From assembly GCA_963726575.1 (NCBI GenBank), contig CAVSCR010000003.1, positions 806,001-870,000 on the forward strand: DNA of 64,000 nt, written 5' to 3'. Position 1 is the stretch's first letter. The number at the start of each line of letters is the position of its first letter. Below, one piece after another: positions 1-8,314 of the stretch. The notes under the pieces were generated by a model. That model saw only the letters and a list, made by a program, of their open reading frames with translations, ran no database searches and was not told the DNA's origin. This DNA is from CAVSCR01 sp963726575 (GTDB lineage: Bacteria > Actinomycetota > Actinomycetes > JAHEKZ01). A program made the position numbers and the translations under genes.

Positions 1-435
1 CGCAGCAGGAAGGAGGTGCATGGGCAGCAGGCGCGGCAAGATCGCGGCCCTCGCCGGGTTGTTGACCGCGAAGAAGGCCGACTGTGCCGCCACCACCAGG
101 TAGAGCAGCGGCAGCGACTGCAGGTCGAGCCACGACTGTGCCACCAGGACCAGCGAGCAGGACCACAGCCCGAGTGAGGCGATCAACGCGACGGTGCGCC
201 GGTCGTGGGCGTCCACGATCGAGCCTCCGTACAGCCCACCCAGCACGAGCGGCAGCAGCGCGAAGCCGCCGAGCAGACCGACCGCGAAGTACGAGCCGGT
301 CTGCTCGAAGATCTGCCAGGCCACGGTGAACGTGGCCATCTGCTGCCCGATCTGGGCGATCGAAAGGCCGGCCCACAACCGTCGGTACGGGGGGCTGGCT
401 GTCAGCGGGGACAGATCGAGGACGATGCGGCGCAC
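1..435 (-). CDS. MFS transporter, N-terminal part (cut by window edge)
   Basis: About 145 codons are visible; the gene runs off the left edge. The readable part is a polytopic membrane protein with several hydrophobic helices. The loop GGSIVDAHDRRTVALI between helices 2 and 3 resembles MFS motif A (G-x3-D-x2-RR), and the AVNNPARAAILPRL stretch further on is typical of EntS/macrolide-efflux-like MFS exporters. The substrate cannot be told. The GTG start is forced, because an in-frame TGA lies two codons upstream. It begins 21 nt after the pdxH stop on the same strand, so cotranscription with pdxH is plausible. The visible N-terminus gives good confidence in the superfamily but not in the substrate. 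Confidence 0.8.
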   Translation of the reverse strand, partial: MRRIVLDLSPLTASPPYRRLWAGLSIAQIGQQMATFTVAWQIFEQTGSYFAVGLLGGFALLPLVLGGLYGGSIVDAHDRRTVALIASLGLWSCSLVLVAQSWLDLQSLPLLYLVVAAQSAFFAVNNPARAAILPRLLPMHLLPAA

Positions 436-455
436 GCGTCAGCCGGGCCGTCGGA

Positions 456-1133
456 TCACGGACTGAGCCGTTCGAGGTCCCAGGCGACGTCATGCGTCGA
501 GGCTCGTCGGTAGCGCAACCGGTCGTGCAGCCGATGTCCTCGTCCCTGCCAGAACTCCACCGTCAGGGGGACGACGCGGTAGCCACCCCAGCCGACGGGC
601 CGCGGCACCGGTGTTCCTTCGGGATAGGCGCGGACGAGGTCGGCGTAGCGGGCCTCCAACGGCTCCCGGCTCTGGATCACCTGGCTCTGGTCCGACGTGA
701 CGGCTCCGAGCTGACTGCCCTGCGGCCGGGCTGCGAAGTACGCGTCGTTCTCCTCATCACTGAGCTGCTCGACCGGCCCGACCAGCCGCACCTGCCGCTC
801 CAGGTCGACCCAGGGAAACAGCAGCGCGGCCCGCGGGTTCGCAGCGAGCTCGCGACCCTTCTGGGAGCCGTAGTTGGTGTAGAAGACCAGGCCGCGCCCC
901 AGCGGACCCTCGCTGACGCCCTTGAGCAGCACGGTGCGAGCGCTCGGGGTGCCATCGGCGTCGGCCGTGGCCAACACCATGGCGTTGGCCTCGAGCAGCT
1001 CCGCGGCGACGGCGTCGGCCAACCAGCGTTCGAACTGGGGGAACGGGTCCGGGGTTACGTCGTCCTCACTGAGGCCGGCCAGGCTGTAGCTGCGGCGCAA
1101 GGCCGCCAGGGCCACCGGATCCATGCCGCACAT
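456..1133 (-). CDS. pdxH: pyridoxamine/pyridoxine 5'-phosphate oxidase
   Basis: This is a cytosolic FMN enzyme that oxidises pyridoxine or pyridoxamine 5'-phosphate to pyridoxal 5'-phosphate, the last step of B6 salvage. At 225 aa it has the usual family length. The FMN-binding core (SARTVLLKG, then FYTNYGSQKGREL) and the C-terminal signature (PVGWGGYRV...VEFWQGRGHRLHDR) are intact. A second Met three codons in is an equally good start. The product serves PLP enzymes found nearby, including SerC, ThrC, the aminotransferase and the decarboxylase. It is divergent from citA, separated by about 190 bp that must hold both promoters. Confidence 0.95.
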   Translation of the reverse strand: MCGMDPVALAALRRSYSLAGLSEDDVTPDPFPQFERWLADAVAAELLEANAMVLATADADGTPSARTVLLKGVSEGPLGRGLVFYTNYGSQKGRELAANPRAALLFPWVDLERQVRLVGPVEQLSDEENDAYFAARPQGSQLGAVTSDQSQVIQSREPLEARYADLVRAYPEGTPVPRPVGWGGYRVVPLTVEFWQGRGHRLHDRLRYRRASTHDVAWDLERLSP

Positions 1134-1319
1134 CTTGCCGCCCAGCTCACCGGTCGACAGCCGACGACCCCGCGGGAGCCTGGGTTACCGGCGGGTCACT
1201 TGGGCGGGATAGATTCGGGGCCGTCCGCCCCACGAGGACGGTCTCGCCACCACCGGCGGTCTCGACCGAGGCAGCCGATGACGCGCCCCACCAGGCGCAG
1301 CGCCGCACGGGAGCAACCG

Positions 1320-2438
1320 ATGGATGCCCAGTTCGTCCCCGGTCTTGAGGGCGTCGTCGCCTTCGAGTCACAGATCGCCGAACCCGATCGGGAAGGCAGC
1401 GCGCTGCGCTACCGCGGCGTCGACATCGAGGACCTCGTCGGGCGCGTCTCGTTCGGCAACATCTGGGGTCTGCTGGTCGACAACGAGTTCAACCCCGGCC
1501 TGCCGCCGGCCGAGCCGTTCCCGCTGCCGGTGCACTCCGGCGACGTGCGGGTCGACGTGCAGAGCGCCATGGCGATGCTGGCACCGGCGTGGGGGCTCAG
1601 GCCGCTCCTGGACATCGACGACGAACAGGCCCGCGACGACCTCGCGCGGGCGTCGGTGATGGCGCTGTCGTACGTGGCGCAGTCGGCGCGTGGGCTGGGT
1701 CTGCCGATGGTGCCGCAGCGCGAGATCGACAAGGCCGCCACCGTCGTCGAGCGGTTCATGACCCGTTGGCGGGGCGAGCCCGACCCGGCCCACATCAAGG
1801 CGGTGGACGCGTACTTCGTCTCGGCCGCCGAGCACGGGATGAACGCCTCCACCTTCACCGCTCGCGTCATCGCCTCGACCGGGGCCGACGTCGCGGCGGC
1901 GTTGTCCGGTGCTGTGGGCGCGATCTCGGGCCCGCTGCACGGCGGCGCGCCTTCGCGGGTGCTGACGATGATCCAAGAGGTGGAGCGCACCGGTGATGCC
2001 GAGGGCTACGTCCGCGCGACGCTCGATCGCGGCGACCGGCTCATGGGTTTCGGGCACCGGGTGTACCGCGCCGAGGACCCGAGGGCCCGTGTGCTGCGGC
2101 GGACCGCACGCGAGCTCGGAGCACCCCGCTACGAGGTCGCCGAAGACCTCGAGCGGGCGGCGTTGAAGATCCTCGCCGAACGTCGTCCCGACCGCGTGCT
2201 GGCCACGAACGTCGAGTTCTGGTCGGCGGTGCTCCTGGACTTCGCCGAAGTGCCACCGCACATGTTCACGCCGATGTTCTCGTGCGCCCGCACGGCCGGT
2301 TGGTCGGCGCACATCCTGGAGCAGAAGGCGACCGGCCGTCTGGTCCGGCCGTCGGCGCGGTACGTCGGACCCGGCCCCCGTCGGCCCGAGGACGTGGCCG
2401 GCTGGGACCGCGAGGTCCGTCCCTCCTACGCCATCTGA
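1320..2438 (+). CDS. citA: citrate synthase 2 (CitA type)
   Basis: Condenses acetyl-CoA and oxaloacetate to citrate at entry to the TCA cycle. At 372 aa it closely follows the mycobacterial CitA pattern as I remember it (LRYRGVDIEDLV, AEHGMNASTFTARV). The two active-site histidines are present in GPLHGGAP (H207) and GFGHRVYR (H246). The position of the general-base Asp of ordinary citrate synthases (VDF motif) is Glu here (NVEFW, E299), as in CitA-type proteins. The ATG at 1320 is preceded by GGGAG at good spacing. The open frame extends far upstream, but that stretch is antisense to pdxH and is not coding. Confidence 0.93.
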   Translation: MDAQFVPGLEGVVAFESQIAEPDREGSALRYRGVDIEDLVGRVSFGNIWGLLVDNEFNPGLPPAEPFPLPVHSGDVRVDVQSAMAMLAPAWGLRPLLDIDDEQARDDLARASVMALSYVAQSARGLGLPMVPQREIDKAATVVERFMTRWRGEPDPAHIKAVDAYFVSAAEHGMNASTFTARVIASTGADVAAALSGAVGAISGPLHGGAPSRVLTMIQEVERTGDAEGYVRATLDRGDRLMGFGHRVYRAEDPRARVLRRTARELGAPRYEVAEDLERAALKILAERRPDRVLATNVEFWSAVLLDFAEVPPHMFTPMFSCARTAGWSAHILEQKATGRLVRPSARYVGPGPRRPEDVAGWDREVRPSYAI

Positions 2439-2465
2439 GCGGCGCCCCTCTCGCGGGCGAGCCGA

Positions 2466-2550
2466 TGCCGCGTTGCTTCTGCAAGAACGGGAGCAATGCG
2501 GCGTTGCTCCTGTTCTTACAGAAGCTCTTCTGGGGGTCATCGGGGGTGAA
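2466..2550 (+). repeat. dispersed hairpin repeat, family B copy 1
   Basis: Intergenic element between citA and serC. Arms at 2475-2496 and 2504-2525 (22 nt each) are complementary except at two positions and enclose a 7-nt loop (TGCGGCG). The reverse complement of this block plus its right flank (TCTTCTGGGGGTCATC) matches the copy near 43.4 kb over about 80 nt with few differences. It could act as a citA terminator or as a REP-like mobile element; no transposase is near. Confidence 0.8.
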
Positions 2551-2597
2551 CGGCGGCCACCGGGGGGCCTCGGCGGCGTATCTCGCGGCGGGGACTC

Positions 2598-2603
2598 TAG
2601 GGT
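2598..2603 (+). promoter_or_regulatory. -10 box TAGGGT of serC (leaderless)
   Basis: TAGGGT lies exactly 7 nt before the serC ATG and there is no Shine-Dalgarno sequence, which predicts transcription starting at the start codon. The same spacing recurs at 15 other starts in the window. Confidence 0.6.
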
Positions 2604-2610
2604 TTGCGGC

Positions 2611-3735
2611 ATGAGCGAGCAGATCGTGATCCCGCAGGACCTGTTGCCCGCGGACGGACGCTTCGGCGCCGGCCCCAGCAAGGTGCGGCAGGCACAGGTG
2701 AGTGCCCTTGGCGGCCGGTGGCAGGACCTCCTGGGCACCTCCCACCGTCAGGCCACGGTCAAGAACGAGGTGGCTCGCCTGCGTTCGGGGCTGCGCGACC
2801 TGTTCGGCCTGCCCGACGGCTACGAGGTGATCCTCGGCAACGGCGGCTCCACGGCTTTCTGGGACGTCGCCACGTTCGGCCTGATCCAGAACAAGAGCCA
2901 GCACCTGTCGTTCGGCGAGTTCGGCGCCAAGTTCGCGACGGCGGCCAAGCGGGCCCCCCACCTGGCCGACCCCACCGTCGTCACCTCCGAACCCGGCGAT
3001 GCCCCCGTCTTCTCGGCAGAGGACGGCGTCGACGTGTACGCCGCGCCCCAGAACGAGACCTCCACGGGCGTCGCGATCCAGGTTCGCCGCCCGAGCGGCA
3101 TCGACGCCGCCGCGCTCACCGTCTGGGACGCCACGTCGGCGGCCGGCGGGCTCGACGTCGACCCCAGCGAGTTCGACGTGTACTACTTCGCCCCCCAGAA
3201 GTCGTTCGGTTCCGACGGCGGGCTGTGGTTCGCCCTCATGTCGCCGGCGGCCCTCGAACGCGTGGCCAGCATCAGCGCGTCGGGGCGGTGGATCCCGGCC
3301 TTCCTCGACCTGGCGACGGCGGTCGACAACTCGGTCAAGGAGCAGACGTACAACACCCCCTCGTTGTCCACCCTCTTCTTGATGGCCGAACAGGTCGACT
3401 GGTTCAACACCAACGGCGGGTTGAGCTTCGCCACGTCACGCTCGCGCGCGTCGGCAGAGAACCTGTACGGCTGGGCGGACAAGGTCGATTACGCCTCCCC
3501 GTTCGTGGCCGACCCCGCGCTGCGCTCCAACGTCATCGGCACGGTCGACTTCGCCGAACACGTCGACGCGGCCGCACTCGCCAAGACCTTGCGGGCCAAC
3601 GGGATCGTCGACACCGAGCCGTACCGCAAGCTGGGCCGCAACCAGCTGCGCGTGGCGATGTTCCCCAGCATCGAGCCGGACGACGTCGCCGCGCTCACCG
3701 CCTGCATCGACTTCCTGGTCGACCGTCAGGCCTGA
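2611..3735 (+). CDS. serC: phosphoserine aminotransferase, actinobacterial type
   Basis: PLP enzyme converting 3-phosphohydroxypyruvate and glutamate to phosphoserine, the second step of serine synthesis; it may also serve PLP biosynthesis. At 374 aa it matches the actinobacterial SerC subfamily. It opens with IPQDLLPADGRFGAGPSKV, carries the substrate-binding GNGGSTAFWD, and has the PLP lysine in FAPQKSFGSDGG (K197). The ATG chosen sits 7 nt after a TAGGGT box. The longer open frame upstream runs through repeat B1 and is discarded. The last 10 bases overlap the opposing propeller gene if that gene's frameshift is corrected. Confidence 0.95.
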   Translation: MSEQIVIPQDLLPADGRFGAGPSKVRQAQVSALGGRWQDLLGTSHRQATVKNEVARLRSGLRDLFGLPDGYEVILGNGGSTAFWDVATFGLIQNKSQHLSFGEFGAKFATAAKRAPHLADPTVVTSEPGDAPVFSAEDGVDVYAAPQNETSTGVAIQVRRPSGIDAAALTVWDATSAAGGLDVDPSEFDVYYFAPQKSFGSDGGLWFALMSPAALERVASISASGRWIPAFLDLATAVDNSVKEQTYNTPSLSTLFLMAEQVDWFNTNGGLSFATSRSRASAENLYGWADKVDYASPFVADPALRSNVIGTVDFAEHVDAAALAKTLRANGIVDTEPYRKLGRNQLRVAMFPSIEPDDVAALTACIDFLVDRQA

Positions 3736-4689
3736 CGCCGTCGCCGCCGGCGACGCCCCGTCCACGCCACTCCGAACAGCGCCACCAGCACCACGGCCGC
3801 CAAGCCGATCGCCCACGCGCGCTGGCCGTTGCCGACCTTGCGGTCAGGTGCGAGCAACCGCCGGTGGTGCCGGCACGCCGGGGGACTTCGGCTGCAACGG
3901 CGGCAACGTCACTCGCAACACCGCGGTACCCGCTCCCTCGCTCCCGACGTACGCCTCGCGCCCGTCCCCGATGACGGCCAGCGACTCGGCTTGCCGCTGT
4001 CGCGGCAACGAGAACGGGCGGCTGCGGGCCGTGACGTCGTCACGCAGGAAGCCGGTCAGGTAGCTGCGCAGCACCACCGAGCCGTCGGACCGGAAGGCTC
4101 CGTCCGTGACGAGCAACGGTGCGGAGCCGATCCGGGTCAGCGCGTTCGTGTGATCGGTCTGCAGTTGCGCCGGAGCCTCATAGACCGCACCTCCCAGCAA
4201 GCCCTTCGTCACCACATACAGACGCTGCGTGCTCGGGTCGATCAGCAGCGTCTCGGCATCGTGGGCGCCATCGGGGTACTGGAGGTCGAACTTCGTCCAG
4301 TCGTCCACGGCACCGGCCACTTGGCTTGGCTCCGGCAGCCGGTAGACCTGCACCGAGCTGCGTACCGAGTCGTTGTCGCCGATGTCCCCCACCCAGAGCT
4401 GCGCCTGCGGCGAGCCCGGGCTGATCGCCAGCGCCTCCCAGTCCACGTTGCGCGCTCCGGTGAGCGTGACGACCCCTTCGGTGTGACCGTCTTGCGTACT
4501 CACCGCGAACAGCCGGGCCGGGTCACCGCTGTCGTTGAGGATCCACACGGTGTCCGGATGCGACTGGGACACGACCATGCCGCTGGCCTCGTCGATGCGC
4601 GGGTCGCTCGGCGTGAAGCCTCCGGGCACCGGTGTCCCGACGCCCGCCAGCGTCAACGTCGCAGCGACGACCAGCCCAGCGGCGATCAA
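3726..4689 (-). CDS. exported beta-propeller-like protein with C-terminal anchor, apparent frameshift
   Basis: The uninterrupted frame (281 codons, stop at 3844) has an N-terminal hydrophobic signal (GLVVAATLTLAGVG) followed by propeller-like repeats rich in ILNDSGDP, VGDIGDND and YVGSEGAG motifs. No enzymatic residues are recognised. One base further, another frame continues as LAPDRKVGNGQRAWAIG, then a hydrophobic segment (LAAVVLVALFGVAW) and a basic tail ending RRRRRRQA, a classic stop-transfer anchor. Removing one base near 3850-3862 gives a 320-aa cell-surface protein. The TTG start overlaps the upstream methyltransferase stop (TTGA), which suggests translational coupling. Confidence 0.7.
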
Positions 4690-5903
4690 GACGCCAGGTC
4701 CGGGCCGAGCGCCAGGAGCTCGGCCAGCCTCGGACGCACCTGCCAGTCGGCGATGAGCTGTCGATAGTCGGTCACCGACTCCGCCCGCGCCGGCGCTCCG
4801 GTCCGGATCGCCCGCAGCATCGCGTTGCGAGGCGTGTGCGCCGTGTCCACGAACTCGATCACGTCGGTGCGATAGCCCACCTGTCGCAAGATCGCGGCGC
4901 GCACGGCGTCGGTGAGGACGTCTGCCAGTCGCTCACGCAGGATCCCGTGCTGCGCCACGACGCCGTAGGGCCGCGGCACCGCACGGCTCGCCTTCAGCTG
5001 ACGCTGCAGATCGTGATGACAGCAGGGCGCGGCCAGGATCACTGGCGTCTCCCAGCCAACGGCTCGAGCCAGCGCATCGTCGGTGGCCGTGTCGCAGGCG
5101 TGGAGGGCGACGACCACGTCGACCGGGCCCGCCACGGGCGCGCTGGCGATGTCGCCGGCCACAAAGGTCATGTGCGACGTCCAACCGAGCTGCTCGGCCA
5201 CGGCGATGTTGTGCTCGCGGGCCCTCGGCAGCTGGTCGACCCCGACCATCTCGACGTCCAGCCCGACAGCGGTGCTGAGGTGGTGATACGTGGCGAACGT
5301 CAGGTAGGCGTTGCCACACCCCAGATCGACCACGCGCGTGGGCCGATCGCCGGGCAGCCGCCCGTCAGCCCGAGCGTCGCGGATGACCGGATCCAGGACG
5401 CGCACGAACTCCTCGACCTGATGGAACTTGTCGCGCCGGTCGGACTTGACCCGACCCTCCTGCGTCGTCACCCCGAGGTGCCGCAGAAAGTCCGCGTGCA
5501 CGTCGACGAGTCGCGCCTTGGCGCGGTCGTGCGCGGGGAGCTCCGGACGGTCGCGGGCGGCCCGAGCCGTCGACACGATGGCCTCGCCCCGCCGGGTCAC
5601 CTGCAGGCGCAGCGTCTCGTCCGTCAGCTCGACCTGCCATGACGTGAAGGGGTGTGCCAGCAGCTCGTCGACCTGCTCTGCGGCGTCGCTCCACGGCCAG
5701 TTCGCGGCGAAGGCCTGCCGGGCGTCGAACGTCGTGACCTGCAGACGGTGACCGGCTTTCAGCGCCACAGGCCGCAGCTCCACCCGACGCCACCTGGCGT
5801 CGGCGCCCGGACGACGCCCGGAGGCGACGGCTCGCACCAGGCGTTGCTCGTCGAGCAGCGCCGCGCGCACCTGCGCCAGTGCCGAGAGAAGTTCCGAAGG
5901 CAT
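4686..5903 (-). CDS. class I SAM-dependent methyltransferase (GSTCD-like)
   Basis: A 405-aa protein. The N-terminal half (about 1-190) is a poorly conserved Arg-rich domain. The C-terminal half is a Rossmann methyltransferase with motif I VVDLGCGNAYLTF, acidic motif II VGVDQLPR, VVALHACDTATD after strand 4, and APCCHHDLQRQL. The PCCHH signature is typical of the Methyltransf_32/GSTCD-like family, for which RNA or small-molecule substrates have been proposed but which is poorly characterised. It overlaps the start of the anchored propeller gene by 4 nt, so the two form an operon. The substrate is unknown. Confidence 0.85.
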   Translation of the reverse strand: MPSELLSALAQVRAALLDEQRLVRAVASGRRPGADARWRRVELRPVALKAGHRLQVTTFDARQAFAANWPWSDAAEQVDELLAHPFTSWQVELTDETLRLQVTRRGEAIVSTARAARDRPELPAHDRAKARLVDVHADFLRHLGVTTQEGRVKSDRRDKFHQVEEFVRVLDPVIRDARADGRLPGDRPTRVVDLGCGNAYLTFATYHHLSTAVGLDVEMVGVDQLPRAREHNIAVAEQLGWTSHMTFVAGDIASAPVAGPVDVVVALHACDTATDDALARAVGWETPVILAAPCCHHDLQRQLKASRAVPRPYGVVAQHGILRERLADVLTDAVRAAILRQVGYRTDVIEFVDTAHTPRNAMLRAIRTGAPARAESVTDYRQLIADWQVRPRLAELLALGPDLAS

Positions 5904-5969
5904 CGTCTCAGCCTGTCACGCGGCCCGGACCACGTCTGGTCGATCAGCGGTACGACCCCGACACACCTT

Positions 5970-6946
5970 GTGTACCTTGTCCGCGAGGCGAGGCCATTGA
6001 CGAACTCCCCGGCTGGACTGCGCGACGGCGAACTCCGCAGCTTTCTGATCGCGGACGTTCGCGGCTACTCGAGCTTCACAGCCGAGCGGGGCGACGAAGC
6101 CGCCGCTCATCTGGCCGCCACGTTCGCCAGCCTCGCCAGGGACGCCGTCGAGGCTCGATCAGGACGCGTGGTCGAAACCCGCGGGGACGAGATCCTCGCC
6201 GTGTTCGACGCCGCGGGCCAGGCGGTTGTCCGGACGGACCCACCGCGGTGGCCGTGGGGTTCGCCGACGCCTCGCACGCCCGCCGACAAGTCGGACAGGT
6301 GCAGGAGTGGAACCTCCAGACCGGAGCCTCGCTCGCACCGCCCCTTGCACTCGCCCACGGCCCTGCGAGCGACGTCTCGTTCGCACCGACCGGCACGACG
6401 GTCGCCACGCTCGGACCATCCGGTTGGGTGGACGTGGTCGACCCAGCACACGGACGCAACCTCCTGGACTTCAAGACGTCCGGGACCAACACCACGCCCG
6501 CGGTGGAGTTCTCACCGAGCGGAACCGAGATCGCAGCCGGCGACTTCGACGGGTACCTGAGACTGTGGGACGCCAAGTCCGGTAAGCCGGTCTCGCCGGT
6601 GGTAGACGCGTCCAGCATCTCGGGGGTCGCCTGGAGCCCGGACGGATCGACGATCCTCACCAGCGGTCTGGACGGAGCTGCACGGCTGTACGGCCCAGCG
6701 TCGTTGACCCAGATCGGCGCTGCGATGCCGGTGTCCCAGGGTGGGATCGTCTGGGGGACGTTCTCCTCCGACGGTTCCGAGGTGGTGCTGACGAACACCG
6801 CCGGCCGGGTGTGGATCTATCCCGCCGACCTCACGCAGCTCCAGATCGACGCGTGCCGGTTGGCGAACGCGAACCTCACCGCGGCCCAGTGGCAGCAGGA
6901 GCTTCCCGATTCCCCCTACCAGCAGACCTGCCCGACGAACCAGTGA
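5970..6946 (+). pseudogene. remnant of a nucleotide cyclase - WD40 protein with internal deletion
   Basis: The first part, in the frame of GTG 5970 or TTG 5997, encodes the start of a class III adenylate/guanylate cyclase domain (LIADVRGYSSFT, GRVVETRGDEILAVFD). The match ends after about 80 codons near 6220-6240. Another frame then carries the end of a WD40 propeller (VAWSPDGSTILTSGLDG, VWIYPADL) and the ACRLANANLTAAQW...CPTNQ tail seen at the C-termini of large actinobacterial cyclase/ATPase/WD40 proteins. The AAA/TPR middle and most WD blades are missing and the frames differ. This is a collapsed gene rather than a functional cyclase. A large deletion distinguishes it from the single-base frameshifts elsewhere. 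Confidence 0.75.
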
Positions 6947-6980
6947 CCGTCTGGTCGTCGCCGACGGGGACGACTCCCCC

Positions 6981-6986
6981 TAGCCT
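6981..6986 (+). promoter_or_regulatory. -10 box TAGCCT, leaderless start
   Basis: TAGCCT ends 6 nt before the GTG of the next small membrane gene. It supports that GTG as the start. Confidence 0.5.
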
Positions 6987-6992
6987 TCACAG

Positions 6993-7262
6993 GTGCGGCA
7001 TCTGGTGCGCAGCGAAGTCGGCGTCGTGCTCGTCTTCGCCGCGGGAGCGCTCGTCGCGTACGTCGGCCTGGCTCTGTCGATCTCCGGGCGCTCCCACGAG
7101 AGCCGCCTGGCGGGCGGTCTCGTTCTCCTGTTCGGCCTCTGGGTGATGCTGGCCGCCCCGGTCGTTCACGATCGGCTCCATGCCGAACGCGCAGAAGCGA
7201 CACATGCCCTGTGGGGGAAGGGCGACCGTCGTAAGCCGCAGTGGTGGCCTGGCTCGTCCTGA
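6993..7262 (+). CDS. small two-helix membrane protein
   Basis: An 89-aa protein not assigned to a named family. It has a short N-terminus, a hydrophobic helix (VGVVLVFAAGALVAYVGLAL), a polar turn with SGRSHESRL, a second helix (GGLVLLFGLWVMLAAPVV) and a charged tail rich in His, Arg and Lys. It would sit in the cytoplasmic membrane. The start is supported by a TAGCCT -10 box 6 nt upstream. It is convergent with the monooxygenase-like gene that follows, with only a 16-bp gap. Its role is unknown. Confidence 0.6.
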   Translation: MRHLVRSEVGVVLVFAAGALVAYVGLALSISGRSHESRLAGGLVLLFGLWVMLAAPVVHDRLHAERAEATHALWGKGDRRKPQWWPGSS

Positions 7263-7278
7263 AGCGCGTCCCTCCGGG

Positions 7279-7575
7279 TCAGTCGGTGGGTGATGCCACC
7301 GCGACCTGGTAGCGGGTCACCGTCGTCTGCGCCGCCATCGCATCGGCGACCTGCGACCGAAGCTGGTTCGCGGCCTCGTCGCTGGCAGCGATGGCCGCCT
7401 CGCTGTCCCAGACGGTGATCGACAGCGACCTGCCGTTGTCCCGGTCGACGAGCAGGTACGCCCGTTGGAACCCGGGCATGGCGGAGACCGCGGGGAGCAC
7501 AGCGTCCCGGTACTGCGCGATTCCTTCGTCGATCCGGTCGGCTGGACCGGTGACCTCGCTGACACGTGCGAACAT
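7279..7575 (-). CDS. antibiotic-biosynthesis-monooxygenase-like (dimeric alpha/beta barrel) protein
   Basis: A 98-aa protein with the ABM/dimeric alpha-beta-barrel pattern: two strand-helix-strand repeats, the AVLPAVSAMPGFQRAYLLVD segment around a conserved Met-Pro-Gly-Phe, and LSITVWDSEAAIAASDEAAN. Members are small cytosolic proteins that act as cofactor-free monooxygenases, haem-degrading enzymes or ligand-binding proteins, so the reaction cannot be assigned. A strong GGAGG precedes the ATG. No neighbour suggests a substrate. Confidence 0.75.
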   Translation of the reverse strand: MFARVSEVTGPADRIDEGIAQYRDAVLPAVSAMPGFQRAYLLVDRDNGRSLSITVWDSEAAIAASDEAANQLRSQVADAMAAQTTVTRYQVAVASPTD

Positions 7576-7620
7576 CCGTGACCTCCTGTGCGATGGAAGT
7601 GGGATTCGACCGTAGTGCGT

Positions 7621-7704
7621 TCAGCGCAACGCGGCCACCACGACGATCACCAGGAATACCGCTAGCGCCAGCGGCACCAGCCAGCGGCGTGTTCGGGGGC
7701 CCAC
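7621..7704 (-). CDS. 27-residue single-helix membrane peptide
   Basis: GTG start, 27 codons, TGA. The predicted peptide has a positive N-terminus (GPRTRRWL), one continuous hydrophobic helix (LALAVFLVIVVVAAL) and a final Arg, an ideal single-pass N-in membrane peptide. Support comes from a TAGCCT -10 box exactly 6 nt upstream of the GTG, the spacing seen at many genes in this window, and from its fit between thpR and the ABM gene on the same strand. Coding status is an inference. Its role is unknown; such peptides often tune a larger membrane partner. Confidence 0.55.
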   Translation of the reverse strand: MGPRTRRWLVPLALAVFLVIVVVAALR

Positions 7705-7710
7705 CGGGCC

Positions 7711-7716
7711 AGGCTA
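7711..7716 (-). promoter_or_regulatory. -10 box TAGCCT of the 27-codon gene
   Basis: TAGCCT on the minus strand lies 6 nt before GTG. It sits at the very end of thpR, so the tiny gene has its own promoter. Confidence 0.5.
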
Positions 7717-8268
7717 GGGCTCGTCGGGTTGCCGGCCGCGCAGCAACCAGCTGTTCACGGGGGTGTGATCGACGGTCGCGCCGATGCGGCTGGCGAACAA
7801 CGTCAGGCGATCGGCGACGAACCAAGGGCCGGCGCCGTCCTGCAACTGGGCTACCACCGCCGCCAGATCGACCCTCTCGCGCGCGCGGGCCACCGTGAGG
7901 TGCGGACGGTAGCGACCAGCCTCGCGGGCGATACCCACGCGATCGGCGGCCGCGGACACGGACGCAGCGAGTCGGACGAGCTGGTCGCGTTCGCCGCCGA
8001 CGCCCAGCCACAGCACCCGATGGTCGAACCGACCCGCCGCCTGCAGCCGAAGCCGCAAGGGACCGTAACGTCCGGCTACTCGTTCCAGCCGCGGCTGCAG
8101 CGCGCTCAGAGCGTCTTCGGGGACATCGCCCAGGAAAGCCAGCGTCAGATGCCAACGCGACGTGGGCACCCAACGCAGGTCCGTTCGAGGCGCGCGCAGC
8201 TCCGCCAAACGTTCCCACGCCTCGTCACTGGCCGTCGCCGGAATCGGCAGCGCCACGAAGGTCCGCAC
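7714..8268 (-). CDS. thpR: RNA 2',3'-cyclic phosphodiesterase (2H family, ThpR)
   Basis: A 184-aa 2H phosphoesterase of the former 2'-5' RNA ligase (LigT) family, hydrolysing 2',3'-cyclic phosphates at RNA ends. Both catalytic H-x-T motifs are present: HLTLAFLGDV near residue 40 and HLTVARARERV near residue 125. Length and the N-terminal RTFVALPIP strand match the family. The GTG start is used because no in-frame ATG exists upstream. The biological role in actinomycetes is undefined, and the neighbouring tiny ORF is on the same strand. Confidence 0.9.
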   Translation of the reverse strand: MRTFVALPIPATASDEAWERLAELRAPRTDLRWVPTSRWHLTLAFLGDVPEDALSALQPRLERVAGRYGPLRLRLQAAGRFDHRVLWLGVGGERDQLVRLAASVSAAADRVGIAREAGRYRPHLTVARARERVDLAAVVAQLQDGAGPWFVADRLTLFASRIGATVDHTPVNSWLLRGRQPDEP

Positions 8269-8301
8269 GCGTCACCATCGCAGAACCGTCACGCGCCTGA
8301 C

Positions 8302-8307
8302 TAGGGT
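8302..8307 (+). promoter_or_regulatory. -10 box TAGGGT of the DUF2530 gene
   Basis: TAGGGT ends 7 nt before ATG 8315. No Shine-Dalgarno is visible, so a leaderless mRNA is predicted. Confidence 0.55.
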
Positions 8308-8314
8308 CGGCGTC

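Noticed and set aside
492..1319. N-terminal extension of citrate synthase
   Set aside because: The frame is open but antisense to pdxH and has no similarity to citrate synthase; a clear ATG with ribosome-binding site lies at 1320.
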